Shown here: positions 1 through 7,156 of the stretch, piece after piece
How the letters are laid out: each line of letters opens with the position of its first letter
Position numbering within the stretch: position 1 is the first letter of the stretch
Source of the DNA: Paramagnetospirillum magneticum AMB-1
GTDB lineage: Bacteria > Pseudomonadota > Alphaproteobacteria > Rhodospirillales > Magnetospirillaceae
NCBI RefSeq assembly: GCF_000009985.1
Contig: NC_007626.1
Span: 2,969,943-3,033,942 of the forward strand
DNA: 64,000 bases
Direction of reading: 5' to 3'
Made by a program: the position numbers and the translations under genes
The notes under the pieces: model-generated
The model's database searches: none
Seen by the model: only the letters and a program-made list of their open reading frames with translations
Told to the model about the DNA's origin: nothing

Positions 1-298
1 AGCGCATCATTTCCCGGTCCTTGCAGGTGCCGGGCTCGCCTTCATCGGCGTTGATGACCAGATAATGGGGACGCGGCCCCTCGGTCTTGGGCATGAACGA
101 CCACTTGACGCCCGTCGGGAAACCGGCGCCGCCACGGCCGCGCAAACCGGAATTCTTCATCTCTTCGATGATCCAGTCGCGGCCCTTGGCCAGAATATCC
201 TTGGTGCCGTTCCAGTCGCCACGGGCCATGGCGCCCTTCAGGCGCCAGTCATGGATGCCGTAGAGATTGGTGAAGATCCTATCGGAGTCGCGCAGCAT
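1..298 (-). CDS. nuoF: NADH-quinone oxidoreductase subunit F, N-terminal part (cut by window edge)
   Basis: This is the first 99 codons of the NADH-binding flavoprotein of complex I, which passes electrons from NADH through FMN to the iron-sulfur chain on the cytoplasmic side of the membrane. The visible part carries the glycine-rich GRGGAGFPTG motif (near residues 54-63) and NADEGEPGTCKDR, both typical of the FMN/NADH site. The start ATG at 298 overlaps the TGA stop of nuoE (298-300), so translation is probably coupled. The rest, including the C-terminal 4Fe-4S cysteines, lies beyond position 1. The identification is firm. Confidence 0.95.
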   Translation of the reverse strand, partial: MLRDSDRIFTNLYGIHDWRLKGAMARGDWNGTKDILAKGRDWIIEEMKNSGLRGRGGAGFPTGVKWSFMPKTEGPRPHYLVINADEGEPGTCKDREMMR

Positions 299-906
299 CA
301 GGCCTTCCCCCCCTCGAACTTCAACTCGGTCAGGCTGGTGGGGCCACCGGCCGGGCACGAGAACTGACGACCGTTCTGGGGACCGGGCTTCGGCGTCTCG
401 CCGCGCTTGAAGGCCTCGAGCACCGCCTTGGTGGTCTCAGGCGTAAGGTCCTCGTAGTAATCGTCGTTGATCTGCATCATGGGCGCGTTGACGCAGGCGC
501 CCAGGCATTCCACCTCGGACAGGGTGAACTTGCCGTCGGCGGTCATGTCGCCGAACTCGACGCCCAGCGCCGCCTTGGCGGCGGCCACCACGTCGTCGGA
601 GCCGCGCAGCATGCACGGCAGATTGGTGCAGACCTGCACGTGGAAGGTGCCCACGGGCTTGCGGTTGTACATGGTGTAGAAGGTCGCCACCTCCTCCACC
701 CGGATGGGAGCCATGTCGAGCATCTCGGCGATGACTTCCATGGCGGCGCGGCTGACCCAGCCTTCCTGGCGCTGGGCCAGATCGAGCAGCGGCATCACCG
801 CGCTCTGCTGGCGGCCAACCGGGTACTTGGCGACGAAGGCCTTGGCCTTCTCCAGGTATTCGGGGGTGAAAGCGAAGCTTTCCGGTTCGTAGGAATGATT
901 GCTCAT
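298..906 (-). CDS. nuoE: NADH-quinone oxidoreductase subunit E (2Fe-2S)
   Basis: This 202-residue, thioredoxin-fold peripheral subunit of complex I carries the N1a 2Fe-2S cluster and works beside NuoF. The four cluster cysteines are visible as C93 and C98 (QVCTNLPC) and C134 and C138 (ECLGAC). I chose the ATG at 906, which overlaps the nuoD stop codon (903-905) in an ATGA arrangement; the open frame runs further upstream but only inside nuoD. A tail of about 30 residues after the last helix is proline/glycine-rich and includes one extra cysteine (C184). It is part of the minus-strand nuoABCDEF operon. Confidence 0.96.
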   Translation of the reverse strand: MSNHSYEPESFAFTPEYLEKAKAFVAKYPVGRQQSAVMPLLDLAQRQEGWVSRAAMEVIAEMLDMAPIRVEEVATFYTMYNRKPVGTFHVQVCTNLPCMLRGSDDVVAAAKAALGVEFGDMTADGKFTLSEVECLGACVNAPMMQINDDYYEDLTPETTKAVLEAFKRGETPKPGPQNGRQFSCPAGGPTSLTELKFEGGKA

Positions 907-2081
907 CGGTCGATCTCGCCGAAAACGATGTCGATGGAGCCGATATTGGCCACCACGTCGGCCAGCATGTGTCCCTTGGACATCATGTCGAGCGCCTGCA
1001 GGTGAACATATCCCGGCGGACGGATCTTGCAGCGGTAGGGCTTGCCGGTGCCGTCGGAAACCAGATAGACGGCGAACTCGCCCTTGGGCGCCTCGATGGC
1101 CCCGTACACTTCGCCGGCCGGGACCTTGAAGCCCTCGGTGAACAGCTTGAAGTGATGGATCAGCGATTCCATGGAGGTCTTCATCTCGGACCGCTTGGGC
1201 GGCGTGATCTTGTTGTCCTCGACCCGGACCGGACCGCCAGGCATCTTGGCGATGCACTGCTTCATGATCTTGACCGATTCGCGCATTTCCAGCACGCGGA
1301 CGAGATAACGGTCATAGCCGTCACCGTTCTTGCCCACCGGAATGTCGAATTCCATCTGGTCGTAGACGTCGTAGGGCTGAGATTTGCGCAGATCCCAGGC
1401 GATGCCGGAGGCGCGCAGGTTGGGGCCGGTGAAGCCCCAGTCCAGGGCCTGCTCCGGGCTGACCACGCCGATATCGACCACGCGCTGCTTGAAGATGCGG
1501 TTGTCGGTGGCCAGGGTCTCGATGTCGTCCAGAACCTTGGGGAAGGTCTCGCACCAGGCGGCGATGTCTTCCAGCAGACCGGCCGGCAGGTCGGCGGCGA
1601 CGCCGCCCGGACGGTAGTAATTGGCGTGCAGACGGGCGCCGCAGACGCGCTCGTAGAATTCCATCAGCTTCTCGCGCTCTTCGAAGCCGTAGAGCAGCGG
1701 AGTCATGCCGCCCACGTCGAAGATGAACGCGGTGACGTTGAGCAGATGGTTCAGGATGCGGCCGATTTCATCGTAGAGCGTCCGGATGAATTTGGCGCGG
1801 ATGGGAATGTCGATGCCCAGCAGCTTCTCCGTGGCCAGCACGAAGGCATGCTCCTGGTTCATGGTGCCCACATAGTCGAGGCGATCGAAATAGGGCGTCG
1901 CCTGCAGGTAGGTCTTGTGCTCGATCAGCTTCTCGGTGCCGCGATGCAGCAGGCCCACATGGGGGTCGGCGCGGTCGACGACCTCGCCCGACATCTCGAG
2001 GATCAGGCGCAGCACGCCGTGGGCCGCCGGATGCTGCGGCCCGAAGTTGATGGTGTAGCTCTGGATCTGGGATTCGGCCAT
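903..2081 (-). CDS. nuoD: NADH-quinone oxidoreductase subunit D (49 kDa)
   Basis: This 392-residue subunit of the hydrophilic arm of complex I forms the quinone-binding pocket together with NuoB. The protein opens with the family signature around FGPQHPAAHGVLR, followed by the HVGLLHRGTEKLIE and DRLDYV segments. NuoC and NuoD are separate genes here, as is usual in alphaproteobacteria and unlike the fused NuoCD of enterobacteria. The start at 2081 was chosen over an in-frame upstream Met (2144) because it lies one base after the nuoC stop and gives the standard N-terminus. Confidence 0.96.
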   Translation of the reverse strand: MAESQIQSYTINFGPQHPAAHGVLRLILEMSGEVVDRADPHVGLLHRGTEKLIEHKTYLQATPYFDRLDYVGTMNQEHAFVLATEKLLGIDIPIRAKFIRTLYDEIGRILNHLLNVTAFIFDVGGMTPLLYGFEEREKLMEFYERVCGARLHANYYRPGGVAADLPAGLLEDIAAWCETFPKVLDDIETLATDNRIFKQRVVDIGVVSPEQALDWGFTGPNLRASGIAWDLRKSQPYDVYDQMEFDIPVGKNGDGYDRYLVRVLEMRESVKIMKQCIAKMPGGPVRVEDNKITPPKRSEMKTSMESLIHHFKLFTEGFKVPAGEVYGAIEAPKGEFAVYLVSDGTGKPYRCKIRPPGYVHLQALDMMSKGHMLADVVANIGSIDIVFGEIDR

Positions 2082-2082
2082 G

Positions 2083-2682
2083 TCAGTTCGCCTTCTCATC
2101 GCCGGGCAGCATCCCCGGCCCTTCCCAGGGCGACAGGAAGTCAAAGCTGCGGAAATCCTGGGTCAGCTTCACCGGCTCGTAGACCACGCGCTTGGTCTCG
2201 TCGTCGTAGCGCATCTCCACATAGCCGGTCAGCGGGAAGTCCTTGCGCAGCGGGTGCCCCTCGAAACCGTAATCGGTGAGGATGCGGCGCAGGTCGGGAT
2301 GGTCCGAGAACAGCACGCCGTACATGTCCCACACTTCACGCTCGAACCAGCCGGCCGAGCTGAACACGCCGGTGACGGAGGGAACGGCGGTCTCCTCGTC
2401 GGTGGCCACCTTCACGCGGACCCGCTGGTTATGCTTCATGGACAGCAGGTGGTAGACCACGTCGAAGCGCTGCTCGCGCCCGGGCCAGTCCACGCCGCAC
2501 ACATCCACCAGCTGCTTGAACAGACAGCCGGCGTCGTCCTTGAGGTAGGTCATCACCTTGACGATGGAGGCCGCCTTGACGGTGAGCGACAGCTCGCCGC
2601 AGCGGTTCACTTCGGTTCCCAGCACGTCCTGGGGCAGGGCTTGGGCGATGTACTCACCCAGATCCTTCAGCGCTTGCGTCAT
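2083..2682 (-). CDS. nuoC: NADH-quinone oxidoreductase subunit C (30 kDa)
   Basis: This 199-residue hydrophilic subunit of complex I packs against NuoD in the peripheral arm and has no cofactor of its own. The conserved C-terminal half is readable: a WFEREVWDMYGV block near residues 112-123, then the HPDLRRILTDYGFEGHPLRKDFPLTGY region. The length is normal for a stand-alone NuoC. It follows nuoB by 22 bases and ends one base before nuoD, so it belongs to the same transcript. Confidence 0.96.
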   Translation of the reverse strand: MTQALKDLGEYIAQALPQDVLGTEVNRCGELSLTVKAASIVKVMTYLKDDAGCLFKQLVDVCGVDWPGREQRFDVVYHLLSMKHNQRVRVKVATDEETAVPSVTGVFSSAGWFEREVWDMYGVLFSDHPDLRRILTDYGFEGHPLRKDFPLTGYVEMRYDDETKRVVYEPVKLTQDFRSFDFLSPWEGPGMLPGDEKAN

Positions 2683-2704
2683 CTTCGAGAATCCCTCTTC
2701 GGCG

Positions 2705-3271
2705 CTATCGGAGGATGGAGCCGGTGCGGCGGATCTTCTTCTGCAGCTGCAGGATGCCGTACATCAGCGCTTCCGCCGAGGGCGGGCAGCCCGGCACATA
2801 GATGTCCACCGGCACGATGCGGTCGCAACCGCGCACCACCGAGTAGGAATAGTGATAATAGCCGCCGCCATTGGCGCACGAGCCCATGGAGATCACCCAG
2901 CGCGGCTCGGCCATCTGGTCGTAGACGCGGCGCAGCGCCGGAGCCATCTTGTTGGTCAGCGTGCCGGCGACGATCATCAGATCCGACTGGCGCGGGCTGG
3001 GACGGAAGACCACGCCGAAGCGGTCCATGTCATAGCGCGAACAGCCCGCGTGCATCATTTCCACGGCGCAGCAGGCCAGACCGAAGGTCATGGGCCACAA
3101 CGAGCCGGTACGGGCCCAGTTGACCACCGCATCCACACTGGCCAGCACGAAGCCCTTGTCGGAAATCTCGGTGGTAACGGCCTTCAGCAGCGCGTCCTGG
3201 GCCGGGCCAGGAGGCAGCGCTGCCGCGTGGTCGGGCGACAGAATGCCGCCGGCAGACGGGTTCACTCCCAT
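2705..3271 (-). CDS. nuoB: NADH-quinone oxidoreductase subunit B (4Fe-4S N2)
   Basis: This 188-residue subunit binds cluster N2, the last iron-sulfur centre before ubiquinone. The adjacent cysteine pair C67-C68 (FGLACCAVEMM) and C132 and C162 (GSCANGG, VPGCPPSAE) are the expected ligands. The ATG at 3271 is preferred over the longer in-frame Met at 3292, because GGGAG lies a few bases upstream and overlap with nuoA is then only ten bases. It is co-transcribed with nuoA and nuoC. Confidence 0.95.
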   Translation of the reverse strand: MGVNPSAGGILSPDHAAALPPGPAQDALLKAVTTEISDKGFVLASVDAVVNWARTGSLWPMTFGLACCAVEMMHAGCSRYDMDRFGVVFRPSPRQSDLMIVAGTLTNKMAPALRRVYDQMAEPRWVISMGSCANGGGYYHYSYSVVRGCDRIVPVDIYVPGCPPSAEALMYGILQLQKKIRRTGSILR

Positions 3272-3627
3272 TCCAGGGCTCCCTTTCGCCATTCATAGAT
3301 GAAGCCGATGGTCAGCACGCCCAAGAACACCATCATGGACCAGAAGCCGAACATGCCGATCTTGCCCAGGGCGACCGCCCAGGGGAACAGGAAGGCCACT
3401 TCCAGGTCGAAGATGATGAACAGGATGGCGACGAGGTAGAACCGGACCTCGAACTTGGAACGGGCGTCGCCAAAGGCGTCGAAGCCGCATTCATAGGCCG
3501 TGGCCTTTTCGGTGTCGGGTTTCTGGCGCGCCACGATCCACGATGCCCCGACGCAGATCGCCGAAATCACAATGGCGATGCCGAGGAAAATCAGGATCGG
3601 CAGATATTCGAGCAGCCAAGCTTCCAT
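3262..3627 (-). CDS. nuoA: NADH-quinone oxidoreductase subunit A
   Basis: This 121-residue membrane subunit of complex I has three predicted transmembrane helices (about residues 8-30, 62-84 and 92-112). Between the first two lies the conserved loop with YECGFD, and the second helix carries the buried acidic pair in FDLEVAF. The start at 3627 (MEAWLLEYLP) gives the normal N-terminus; nine extra in-frame codons upstream are unlikely to be used. It is the first gene of the nuo operon, so the promoter should lie in 3628-3875. Confidence 0.94.
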   Translation of the reverse strand: MEAWLLEYLPILIFLGIAIVISAICVGASWIVARQKPDTEKATAYECGFDAFGDARSKFEVRFYLVAILFIIFDLEVAFLFPWAVALGKIGMFGFWSMMVFLGVLTIGFIYEWRKGALEWE

Positions 3628-3875
3628 CGTCCCTGCCCTACCAAGAGGTGCCAATCAGGAGGAAGCCCCGGCGTTTCGTGCCGCCGCACGCCCGTCACCG
3701 GCCGGTGTCTGTTGCTCGGAAAAGCGAAAGAGAGCGACCTGGTGTGATCGGACGGAATTGCGACTTTGGCGAACGCGCCGAACGGGTATCCCCTCCTGCA
3801 ACATACCAAAAGACTGCGGACAACCCCGCCCGCGACCGGCCCAGCCCCTCGCTCGGCGATCGATATCAGGCGGGA

Positions 3876-3952
<77 letters not shown>

Positions 3953-4082
3953 TCCGCAGCCACCCGCGTGGGTAGGCGTGGTTTAATCCACCCCCCAGGG
4001 CCTGTCAAGCAAACAAGCCGGCATTCGAATGCCATTTTGCACTTGCTAAACGGGCTGAATGCTGACTCCGCGCCGCCTCGTA

Positions 4083-6155
4083 TCACGCCGATCGCCGGAT
4101 CAACTCCACCATCTGATCAAATTCCTGGTGCAGGGCTGCGGTGTTCGCCGCCAGACGCTCGGCGGCGGCCTGAACCGATTCGGCGGCCCGATCCGTGGAC
4201 GCCGCATTTTCCCGCACATGGGTGATGGTTCCCGCCACCGCGCCCACCCCGTCGGAGGCCTGCTGGATCGAACTGGCAATCTCGCTCGTCGCGGCATTCT
4301 GTTCCTCGACCGCCGAGGCGATGGAGGTCGCCATCTCGCTGATGCGCCCCACGGTGCTGTCGATTCCGGCGATGGAGTGAGATGCCGTGGCCGTGCCGCG
4401 CTGGATGGCGCCCACCTGCCCTTGAATCTGCTCCGTGGCCTTGCCAGTCTGATTGGCCAGCACCTTCACCTCGTTGGCCACCACGGCGAAACCCTTGCCC
4501 GCCTCGCCGGCGCGGGCCGCCTCGATGGTGGCATTGAGCGCCAGCAGATTGGTCTGCGCGGCAATATCATTGATCAGGGCCACGATCTCGCCGATGCGGC
4601 CCGCCGACTGGGTCAGTTCCTCCACGGCCTGGCGCGAGGCGCGAGCCTCATCCACCGCCTGCCTGGAAATCCCCGCCATGTCGGCCACCACCTGACTGAT
4701 CTCGCCGATGGAGGAGAGCAGCTCCGAGGTCGCCGAAGCGATCCCCTGCACGTTGGTGGCAGCCCCATCGGCGGCCCGGGCCACTTCGCCGGACCCGCCC
4801 GAGGCATCGCCGGCCAGCCGACTGAGATCCCGAGCGTACTGGCGGAGCGATCCCATGCTGTCGTCGGAACTCTTCATCAGACCCGCGATGCGGTCGGCGA
4901 AAGTCCGGACGGCGACGTCCACCCCATGCCGGACCTCATCGCTGGCCAGACGCTCGCGAGTTCTGTCCTCGGCCACCGACCGGGCCGCCTTCGCGTTGCC
5001 CCGCAGCGTCTCCAGCGCTCTTCCGATTTCTCCGATCTCGTCGCCGCGGTCCCTCCAGGGAATGTCGATGTCCAGCTGGTCATTGGCGAGATGGGTGATG
5101 GTTCCCGCCGTGCCGATCAGCGGCGACACGACCCGCCGGTTGAACACGATGGTGGCGACGCAAAACAGAGCGACCACAACGGCGATGCCCACGGACAACA
5201 GGGCCAACGACACGGAAAGCCCAGCCAGACGCTGCTCTCCCAGCCGCAGGGCCGTGGCGATATAGGCGTCGCCCAACTGGCTGAAGGTGGCGAACTTCTC
5301 CACCGTCCGGGTGCGGTAGTCGTTGACGTCGAAGGGATAGGGCTGCTTTTGCCAATGGGCCTTTTCAAGCTCCCGGACCATGGATTCCACCGCGCCGAAG
5401 AAGGCCGTCTCCACATTTTTCAGCCCCTGGTCGATCTCGGGGCTGGAGAGGGCCAGCGTCTTGGATTTGGCCTGGACATCCTCCCAGGCCTCGGCCAACC
5501 GGCCATTCAGGCGGTAATGCCTCTCCAGATGGTCCGGCGTCATCTGCACGCCGGCCTGAATCACCGGCAGCAGCGGCGTATTTCTCTGGCCCGCGAGATT
5601 GCGCATGCGGCTCGCCGCATGAGCCAGCACCACATAGTCGGACAAGGGACCCGACTGTTTGTTCAGCTCGGGGATCAAACCCTGCGCCTCGTGCCGGATG
5701 GCGTCGCCGATGGAAATGTTCAGGGCGGAGTAGGCCTTGGCCACCTCGGCGTGGCCTTCCGGAGCGCCGGAGCCCAGTTGCCGTACCACCATCTCCCGCG
5801 ACGCCTTGATGCGATCTTGCTGGGCGCGCAGCAGATCGTTCACGGCTGCCCCGCCTTTCGCCGCGGCCTGCGCCGCGGCGAAGGACGTGTCACTGTCGTC
5901 GGCCAACCCCTTCAGCCGCGCGGTAAGCTCGGGGCTAAGCGTCTGCTTGTTGATCAGGGAGACATTGTAGAGACCGCGCTCGAAATTGATCCGCTCGGCC
6001 AGACGCAACAGGGCGCCCTGGAGACCGACCCCTCGATAGGCGGCGGCCACCTGGGCGCGCTCCTGATACGCGCTCATCACCATGGTGATGGAGGCAACCA
6101 GAAAAACCGCGGCGACCAGCGCCACGAACAGCACGAACAGGCTTCTGACCTTCAT
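4083..6155 (-). CDS. Methyl-accepting chemotaxis protein with helical periplasmic domain
   Basis: This 690-residue inner-membrane chemoreceptor should signal through CheA/CheW to the flagellar motor. The first transmembrane helix is near residues 5-27. A mostly helical periplasmic domain follows (28-310), whose start (RLAERINFERG) is reminiscent of NIT-type sensor domains. The second helix is near 313-338, then HAMP (338-392), and the conserved signalling hairpin (DIAAQTNLLALNATIEAAR, then GKGFAVVANEVK) falls around 525-570. The ligand is unknown. It is a lone gene between two tRNAs; the 127 bases beyond its stop show no gene. Confidence 0.9.
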   Translation of the reverse strand: MKVRSLFVLFVALVAAVFLVASITMVMSAYQERAQVAAAYRGVGLQGALLRLAERINFERGLYNVSLINKQTLSPELTARLKGLADDSDTSFAAAQAAAKGGAAVNDLLRAQQDRIKASREMVVRQLGSGAPEGHAEVAKAYSALNISIGDAIRHEAQGLIPELNKQSGPLSDYVVLAHAASRMRNLAGQRNTPLLPVIQAGVQMTPDHLERHYRLNGRLAEAWEDVQAKSKTLALSSPEIDQGLKNVETAFFGAVESMVRELEKAHWQKQPYPFDVNDYRTRTVEKFATFSQLGDAYIATALRLGEQRLAGLSVSLALLSVGIAVVVALFCVATIVFNRRVVSPLIGTAGTITHLANDQLDIDIPWRDRGDEIGEIGRALETLRGNAKAARSVAEDRTRERLASDEVRHGVDVAVRTFADRIAGLMKSSDDSMGSLRQYARDLSRLAGDASGGSGEVARAADGAATNVQGIASATSELLSSIGEISQVVADMAGISRQAVDEARASRQAVEELTQSAGRIGEIVALINDIAAQTNLLALNATIEAARAGEAGKGFAVVANEVKVLANQTGKATEQIQGQVGAIQRGTATASHSIAGIDSTVGRISEMATSIASAVEEQNAATSEIASSIQQASDGVGAVAGTITHVRENAASTDRAAESVQAAAERLAANTAALHQEFDQMVELIRRSA

Positions 6156-6475
6156 ATCCCCCCCTTTGACCCACCATGGCCAAACGGATATTCACCAATC
6201 AGGCGCACGGCATCGCTTCTAAATCCCATGAACAACGACGCTTCGGCACGCACCACCCCCGGGCATTGCCGAACTTTCGCAAGCAATTCTATTACTGATT
6301 GTCATGCTGGGCAAGTTGGCCCAACCGCGTCGCGGCCCCAACCGCGTGAGCCGGAGCTTTCCTTTAAATTCATCGATGAAGAAGAGAGGGCTGCAGACAA
6401 GGTCTCCAACCGACGGCGGGGCATCGGCTCCGCCGCACCGGGGTTGGAGACGCCGTGCGTCTGACTTTAAAGGCG
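6156..6475. other. Gene-free interval between a chemoreceptor and tRNA-Val
   Basis: These 320 bases hold no convincing gene. Open frames here only run through the tRNA. The first part is the chemoreceptor leader; the second part contains the long inverted repeat listed at 6402-6451. Confidence 0.6.
6402..6451 (-). repeat. Long two-tier inverted repeat downstream of tRNA-Val
   Basis: Ten-base arms GTCTCCAACC (6402-6411) and GGTTGGAGAC (6442-6451) are perfectly complementary, and an inner GGCGG/CCGCC pair would extend the stem. It starts 24 bases after the 3' end of tRNA-Val on the minus strand. It lacks a clear T-run, so it may be a processing or rho-dependent end, or an unrelated structured element. 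Confidence 0.5.
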
Positions 6476-6551
6476 TGGTGGGCGGTGACGGGTTCGAACC
6501 GCCGACATCCTGCGTGTAAAGCAGGCGCTCTACCAACTGAGCTAACCGCCC
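6476..6551 (-). tRNA. tRNA-Val (TAC anticodon)
   Basis: This is a complete 76-base cloverleaf on the minus strand: acceptor GGGCGGT pairing with ACCGCCC, D-arm AGCTCAGTTGGTAGAGC, anticodon stem CCTGC/GCAGG with loop TTTACAC (anticodon TAC), T-loop GGTTCGAACC, discriminator A and encoded CCA. Confidence 0.96.
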
Positions 6552-6595
6552 CCGAGGGGGGTTCTAGGACGCCGGAGCACTTTCGGCAAGCCCCC

Positions 6596-6626
6596 AAAAC
6601 AAAACCGGCCACCTGAAGGCGGCCGG
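6596..6626 (-). terminator. Rho-independent terminator of hupB
   Basis: On the minus strand CCGGCCGCC, a four-base TTCA loop and GGTGGCCGG form a nine-pair stem (one G-U), followed directly by TTTTGTTTT. It begins 30 bases after the hupB stop, between hupB and tRNA-Val. Confidence 0.88.
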
Positions 6627-6655
6627 CACATCGTACTTTCAGCATGGAGACATCC

Positions 6656-6928
6656 TTACTGGATGCCGTCCTTCAGGCCCTTGCCGGCCTTGAACTTCGG
6701 CTGCTTGGACGCCGGAATGCTGATCTTTTCGCCGGTACGCGGGTTGCGGCCCTCGGACGCGGCGCGCGAGGCCACGGCAAAAGTACCGAAACCGACCAGA
6801 CGAACCTCGTCGCCGCCCTTCAGCGCGGAGGTAATGGCTTCGAAAACACCATCAACGGCCTTAGCCGCATCGGCCTTGGACAGACCAGCGGCGCCAGCCA
6901 CGGCCGTCACGAGATCGTTCTTGTTCAC
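6656..6928 (-). CDS. hupB: DNA-binding protein HU-beta
   Basis: This 90-residue histone-like protein bends and compacts DNA as a dimer. The sequence reads MNKNDLVTAVAGAAG at the start, has the GFGTF motif in the middle, and the DNA-binding arm ends in the expected GRNPRTGEKISIPA and FKAGK blocks. The start is a GTG at 6928, which gives exactly the family length and follows a G-rich Shine-Dalgarno; the in-frame extension upstream to 7114 is spurious. It lies downstream of lon, the common lon-hupB order, but has its own promoter candidate and terminator. Confidence 0.95.
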   Translation of the reverse strand: MNKNDLVTAVAGAAGLSKADAAKAVDGVFEAITSALKGGDEVRLVGFGTFAVASRAASEGRNPRTGEKISIPASKQPKFKAGKGLKDGIQ

Positions 6929-6980
6929 CTGAGGACCCCCTTCGTTATACCGACATTGATAGCCGGCCATACCGCCTATC

Positions 6981-7026
6981 GAATTAGACAGGGGGCAGTC
7001 TAATTCAGGCTGTCGGACAGCGTCAA
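6981..7026 (-). promoter_or_regulatory. Putative hupB promoter with overlapping inverted-repeat operator
   Basis: On the minus strand a TTGACG -35 box (7021-7026) is followed after 17 bases by TTAGAC (6998-7003) as a -10 box. The -10 box is inside a perfect 9-base inverted repeat, GAATTAGAC (6981-6989) and GTCTAATTC (6998-7006), with an eight-base spacer that would cover the start point. A second small palindrome, CTGTCCGACAG (7010-7020), lies in the promoter spacer. The leader to the GTG would be about 60 bases. Confidence 0.55.
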
Positions 7027-7099
7027 TGCGCAATCGGCAAGAAATGGCGGAATTGCTGGCATCCACGCCACACGACACCCCGCACCCACCCCAAACAGA

Positions 7100-7132
7100 A
7101 CCGGCGGCTCCCATCGAGAACCGCCGGTTTCC
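7100..7132 (-). terminator. Rho-independent terminator of lon
   Basis: On the minus strand AACCGGCGG and CCGCCGGTT form a perfect nine-pair stem around a 13-base loop, followed by a T-rich stretch (TCTGTTTGG). It lies 25-57 bases beyond the lon stop, so lon and hupB are probably separate transcripts. Confidence 0.8.
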
Positions 7133-7156
7133 GCCAGGGAATTACCCTTATCGGTA

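Noticed and set aside
4059..6464. An 801-codon open frame on the plus strand over a chemoreceptor
   Set aside because: It is a GC-rich shadow frame with histidine/glycine/arginine-rich composition and no motifs. The same holds for the 842-codon frame opposite lon and the 656-codon frame opposite the CZB chemoreceptor.
6219..6536. A 105-codon minus-strand frame over tRNA-Val
   Set aside because: Its start is inside the tRNA; reading a tRNA as protein is a common artefact.
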